The position numbers and the translations under genes were made by a program. The notes under the pieces were generated by a model that worked only from the letters and a program-made list of their open reading frames with translations, was not told the DNA's origin and did no database searches. Of a stretch of DNA of 17,128 bases, positions 14,110-17,128 are shown piece after piece. The stretch is from DAOPXV01 sp035352535. Lineage in GTDB: Bacteria; Muiribacteriota; UBA9980. The stretch spans positions 1 to 17,128 of the forward strand of contig CAZJFS010000090.1 in NCBI GenBank assembly GCA_964545075.1, in the 5' to 3' direction. Position 1 is the first letter of the stretch, and each line of letters opens with the position of its first letter.

Positions 14110-16404
14110 ATGAAACGAAAAAAATCGTTTTTAGTTTATTACATTTTAATTATATTCCTTTTCTCTCCGCTTTTTTCTTCCGCGCGGGCGATCAATTATG
14201 ACTACAACGATTTCATTTTCAAGACCATCGGTGAAAGCTGCGGTCTCACCGCCAAAAATATAACCTGCCTCGCGTATGACGCTAAAGACAAACTTTTATT
14301 TATCGGAACGGGCGGCGAAGGAGTATTCGTATTCGACGGAAGACGCGCGACGCCGCTTCTTACGGCGCCGAAAATACCCTCCGACTCGGTACTTTCAATG
14401 ATATATATCGATAGCCACGACATCCTCGCTATCGGCACGAACTCCGGCCTGACCCTTCTTTCAAGGCCCGGCCAGGGTTGCATGGGCGAGATAAAGACAT
14501 TTACGACCAGAGAACACAATATGCCGGCCGGCGCGGTTTTTTCGCTCTGCGCGGACGAGCGGGACGTTTACGCCGGGACCGATACCGGATTTTTCGTAGT
14601 TTCAAGCCACAGTTCGATCGGAGCGACGGTCACGAAATTTTCCCAGGGCGTCGATTGCGGCAGGGTCAATTCAATTTTCATCAACCGGGAAAAGATATTA
14701 TTCTTCGGGACCGAGACGGGCGTTTTCAAAACCGCCGATCTACATAATTTCGAAGAGGTCAAATTCATGGGCGAACCGTTCAAAAGCGTCACCAGAATAA
14801 GTGAGTTCAGCAATCCGAAACACCCCGAAAACAAGAGCGGAAAAGGCACGGATATCGCGATACTCTCCATCGAGGGGCTATACATTTTATACGCCGACGG
14901 GCGGACGAAACACCTGGCGAAGGATGACGGGCTGCCCGAAAACTGGCTTACCTGTTTTGAGTTCGACCGCATGGAGATCCCGCCGGCGTTCATCATGAAT
15001 ATTTCAAAAACGCCGAATAACGCCGCGCAGCTTGCGGGGCTTCTGACGATGAAGGTCCCCGGCGTGAGCTTTAAACAAAGCAAGGACGGCGTCGCCATCG
15101 TTACCGCGAGCGTCGAAAAGCTCTTCAATAATGAGACATTTAAAACGGCGGCCGCGGAACTCGGAATTACGCAGGCCGAATTCAAGGCCGACGAAGGGTT
15201 GTTGAAAGCAACAACATTCACGGACCCTTTTGATTTCGGGCCGGGACTTTTCATCGGAACGAAGAACTCCGGATTATCGCTTTATAACGGCGACAAATTC
15301 ATAACATTCAACACGGATAATTCGCCGCTTATCTCGAACGCCATCAACGCGGTGTTGTCTACGAAGAGCTATATTTACGCCGCGACCGGCGGCGGACTTT
15401 TCCGCTATGAGCGACATGAAGCCGTAATGGAAGGAAAACCCATCGAAACTATATTTCTTGGAAAGGTCAACACTATAAAAGCAATAGGGGACGATCTTTA
15501 TATAGGCGACTATCAGGGCCTCCGCCGCTACAGGGCCGGAATGGAAATACCGGTCAAAATGAGCGGCGACATGGACGACGCGAACGTAAACACGATAGCG
15601 TCCGACGATACGGGGAACGTGATCATCGGAACGCAACATTCAGGAATATTGATATTCAAGGACGGCGGCATCGTAAAAATAACTAAGGACGGCGGGCTGC
15701 CCTCCAATAATTGCACCTCGCTCGCAAGGCTTAAGGGCAGGGGCACGATAGCGGGGTTCGGCGACGCGCACGGACCTGTATCGTCAAGATGCGCAATTAT
15801 CGGAACGGACCTCGCGGTCTCCAAGTTCGAGCCTCTCGAAAATGACAGCTTAACGACTTATGATGTGACTTCATCGGAAGGCAGGGCGCCCGTCACGGCG
15901 ATATTGCCTGTAAAAGAGGGATTTTATCTGGGCCTTGGTTTCGGCGATCCAAAATCGCTGGCATATTTCGACGGAAGCCAGTGGAGTTATCCCGAAATAC
16001 CTGAAGCGGCCTTCGAGAACGTAAACTCCATAACTCTCATTTCAGGCACGGGCGAGATATGCGTATGCGGAAAGATCGTCGCGGACCATGGCGGCGCCCT
16101 GCGGATAAGGGATAACGGAAGGCAGGTCGTTACAAGATTCGGCAATGCTAACATCAAACTTTTAGAGACGGCTGCGTCAATGGCCGACTCTTCATCGGAC
16201 GGCATCTGGATGCTGAGAAAAATTTACACCTATGACAAGCTGGATTATTGCTCGGTGGCGTATGAAGGTAACGGCATATCGAAGGAGCTCATCCTCAAAG
16301 GCTACGGAATAGCAATGGACCAGATAGGACCGTATATTTTCGCGGCCACGCAGTGCGGCGTCATAAAAATATTGAAGTCACATATAATTTCAAGGAAACA
16401 ATAA
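14110..16404 (+). CDS. Secreted beta-propeller protein of two-component regulator propeller type
   Basis: The start is ATG 14110, with AAAGGA 5-10 bases upstream and a proper signal peptide (MKRKKSFLVYYILIIFLF...SSARA, cleavage near residue 27). An earlier in-frame ATG at 14050 would add 20 residues before the signal and is less likely. The 764-residue product contains repeated blades of the form L-F/Y-I-G-T-x-x-G-L/V-x-x-F/Y: at about 63-75, 105-115, 153-163, 197-206, 380-391, 422-432, 462-472 and 504-516. These resemble the Reg_prop repeats found in the periplasmic sensor part of hybrid histidine kinases, but no kinase or output domain follows. A non-propeller segment (about 288-375) interrupts the blades. 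It may bind a ligand or partner outside the cytoplasm. Confidence 0.8.
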   Translation: MKRKKSFLVYYILIIFLFSPLFSSARAINYDYNDFIFKTIGESCGLTAKNITCLAYDAKDKLLFIGTGGEGVFVFDGRRATPLLTAPKIPSDSVLSMIYIDSHDILAIGTNSGLTLLSRPGQGCMGEIKTFTTREHNMPAGAVFSLCADERDVYAGTDTGFFVVSSHSSIGATVTKFSQGVDCGRVNSIFINREKILFFGTETGVFKTADLHNFEEVKFMGEPFKSVTRISEFSNPKHPENKSGKGTDIAILSIEGLYILYADGRTKHLAKDDGLPENWLTCFEFDRMEIPPAFIMNISKTPNNAAQLAGLLTMKVPGVSFKQSKDGVAIVTASVEKLFNNETFKTAAAELGITQAEFKADEGLLKATTFTDPFDFGPGLFIGTKNSGLSLYNGDKFITFNTDNSPLISNAINAVLSTKSYIYAATGGGLFRYERHEAVMEGKPIETIFLGKVNTIKAIGDDLYIGDYQGLRRYRAGMEIPVKMSGDMDDANVNTIASDDTGNVIIGTQHSGILIFKDGGIVKITKDGGLPSNNCTSLARLKGRGTIAGFGDAHGPVSSRCAIIGTDLAVSKFEPLENDSLTTYDVTSSEGRAPVTAILPVKEGFYLGLGFGDPKSLAYFDGSQWSYPEIPEAAFENVNSITLISGTGEICVCGKIVADHGGALRIRDNGRQVVTRFGNANIKLLETAASMADSSSDGIWMLRKIYTYDKLDYCSVAYEGNGISKELILKGYGIAMDQIGPYIFAATQCGVIKILKSHIISRKQ

Positions 16405-16495
16405 GCCATTTAAAGCGGTTCTTCGGTATTTTATTCCTGAAACATTGTATTTTTAAGACCTTATATGTGAACTCTCAACCGAAAACCAAACCGCT

Positions 16496-16520
16496 GCCGT
16501 GAGCCGGCCAAAGCTTTTTT
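16496..16520 (+). terminator. Weak terminator candidate after the propeller gene
   Basis: GCCG (16496-16499) can pair with CGGC (16505-16508) around a five-base loop, and a run of six T follows within about seven bases. The stem is short, so confidence is low. Confidence 0.25.
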
Positions 16521-16676
16521 AATGATGTATTATATATAGACATGCCAACCCGCAGTTATAAAAGCAAAAAACATCGAATTGGCAAACAATAATGATTATA
16601 GGTCCAAAAAACAAATATATTTAATCTATTTTAAATTATTTAATCATATTTAGTAGTTTTTTTGTTAAATTTGAGG

Positions 16677-16705
16677 TTTACTTAATTATCTGCTTATGGT
16701 ATAAT
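16677..16705 (+). promoter_or_regulatory. Sigma70 promoter of the tRNA-tuf operon
   Basis: TTTACT (16677-16682) and a perfect TATAAT (16700-16705) are separated by 17 bases. The expected start is near 16712, about 27 bases before the first tRNA. Confidence 0.75.
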
Positions 16706-16738
16706 ATCACCAATAAAAATTTTTGCTAATTTTTACTG

Positions 16739-16811
16739 GCCGACATAGCTCAATTGGTAGAGCATCGCATTTGTAATGCGAGGGTTGCGGGTTCGAGTCC
16801 CATTGTCGGCT
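16739..16811 (+). tRNA. tRNA-Thr (anticodon UGU)
   Basis: The 73-base cloverleaf has a perfect 7-bp acceptor stem (GCCGACA with TGTCGGC), D-stem GCTC/GAGC, and anticodon stem TCGCA/TGCGA with loop TTTGTAA, giving anticodon TGT at 16772-16774. The T-loop is TTCGAGT. The T-stem has one C-A mismatch and a G-T wobble at its outer end. CCA is not encoded; T is the discriminator. Confidence 0.95.
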
Positions 16812-16818
16812 TTAAAAT

Positions 16819-16901
16819 GGGGAGATTCCCAAGTGGTCAAAGGGAACGGACTGTAAATCCGTCGTCTTCGGGCTTCGAAGGTTCAAATCCTTCTCTCCCC
16901 A
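16819..16901 (+). tRNA. tRNA-Tyr (anticodon GUA)
   Basis: The 83-base class II tRNA has acceptor stem GGGGAGA/TCTCCCC, anticodon stem ACGGA/TCCGT with loop CTGTAAA (anticodon GTA, 16853-16855), a long variable arm as expected of bacterial tRNA-Tyr, T-loop TTCAAAT, and discriminator A. CCA is not encoded. It follows tRNA-Thr by seven bases. Confidence 0.96.
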
Positions 16902-16917
16902 TCTTTTTTTATCAAAA

Positions 16918-16990
16918 GCCCACCTAGCTCAGATGGTAGAGCGTATCCTTGGTAAGGATAAGGTGATCGGTTCAATACCGATGGTGGGCT
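16918..16990 (+). tRNA. tRNA-Thr (anticodon GGU)
   Basis: The 73-base tRNA has acceptor stem GCCCACC/GGTGGGC, D-stem GCTC/GAGC, anticodon stem TATCC/GGATA with loop TTGGTAA (anticodon GGT, 16951-16953), a perfect T-stem ATCGG/CCGAT, and discriminator T. CCA is not encoded. It is the last tRNA before tuf. Confidence 0.96.
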
Positions 16991-17089
16991 TTTTAACATA
17001 GGTCGAGTTTCAATAATTCGGCCGGAAATTTCAAAAAATACCAAAAAAACAAACAAAAAGCTTTGTCAAGTTGAGGAGGAAGTTTTAAA

Positions 17090-17128
17090 ATGGCAAAAGA
17101 AAAATTCGAGAGAAATAAGCCCCATCTT
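17090..17128 (+). CDS. tuf: Elongation factor Tu, first 13 codons (runs off the window)
   Basis: The translation MAKEKFERNKPHL is the well-known N-terminus of bacterial EF-Tu, the GTPase that brings aminoacyl-tRNA to the ribosome. The SD GAGGAGG (17073-17079) lies ten bases before the ATG. The gene directly follows Thr-Tyr-Thr tRNA genes, as in the tRNA-tufB operon of many bacteria. The GTP-binding motifs lie beyond the window edge. Confidence 0.95.
   Translation, partial: MAKEKFERNKPHL

Larger units (their letters stand above)
16405..16738. other. AT-rich intergenic region before the tRNA-tuf operon
   Basis: No gene is seen. The region holds a long-range inverted repeat (16414-16427 with 16478-16495), a weak hairpin followed by T6 near 16496-16520 that could end the upstream transcript, AT-rich sequence, and the promoter at 16677-16705. 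Confidence 0.55.

Noticed and set aside
16902..16917. T-run after tRNA-Tyr as a terminator
   Set aside because: No stem other than the tRNA itself precedes it, and the next tRNA and tuf follow in the usual operon order without a new promoter.

Overview
The window looks like chromosomal housekeeping DNA from an uncultured, probably Gram-negative (diderm) bacterium. It has bacterial F-type ATP synthase genes, class III signal peptides, a lipoprotein-like leader, and tRNA genes without encoded CCA placed just before tuf. The phylum cannot be fixed by eye. Coding density is high, the two halves read away from a divergent promoter region near 6370-6446, and there are no signs of phage, insertion sequences, CRISPR arrays or broken genes.

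Left half (minus strand). An F1Fo ATP synthase operon runs right to left: atpZ-like gene, atpI-like gene, atpB (a), atpE (c), atpF (b), atpH (delta), atpA (alpha), atpG (gamma). It ends at a stem-loop near 515-550. The genes for beta (atpD) and epsilon (atpC) are not here, so the operon is split. The c subunit carries the residues known to bind Na+ (Q26, E59, S60, Y64), so the enzyme may be Na+-coupled. A strong nested hairpin separates atpE from atpF. Beyond the operon, at the left edge, lies the 5' end of an unrecognised membrane or secreted protein gene on the minus strand. It has a TTG start, an SD and two direct repeats upstream.

Middle (plus strand). Two type IV pilin-like/pseudopilin genes (PilV/GspI-like and PilW/GspJ-like) are followed, with a TAATG overlap, by a secreted 520-residue protein. 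By eye its core resembles a papain-fold peptidase with all catalytic residues replaced. This trio is the most unusual part of the window: a possible minor-pilin tip complex carrying a pseudo-protease. Next come a TPR protein with a lipoprotein-like leader and its own consensus promoter, cysS (cysteinyl-tRNA synthetase), and rlmB (SpoU-family rRNA 2'-O-methyltransferase).

Right part (plus strand). An ABC-2 type exporter (ATPase plus a six-TM permease) is followed closely by a secreted protein of about 764 residues, rich in 'two-component regulator propeller' type beta-blades with a non-propeller insert. After an AT-rich gap a good sigma70 promoter leads into tRNA-Thr(UGU), tRNA-Tyr(GUA), tRNA-Thr(GGU) and the first 13 codons of tuf (EF-Tu). 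This is the classic bacterial tRNA-tufB arrangement, here lacking the tRNA-Gly found in E. coli.
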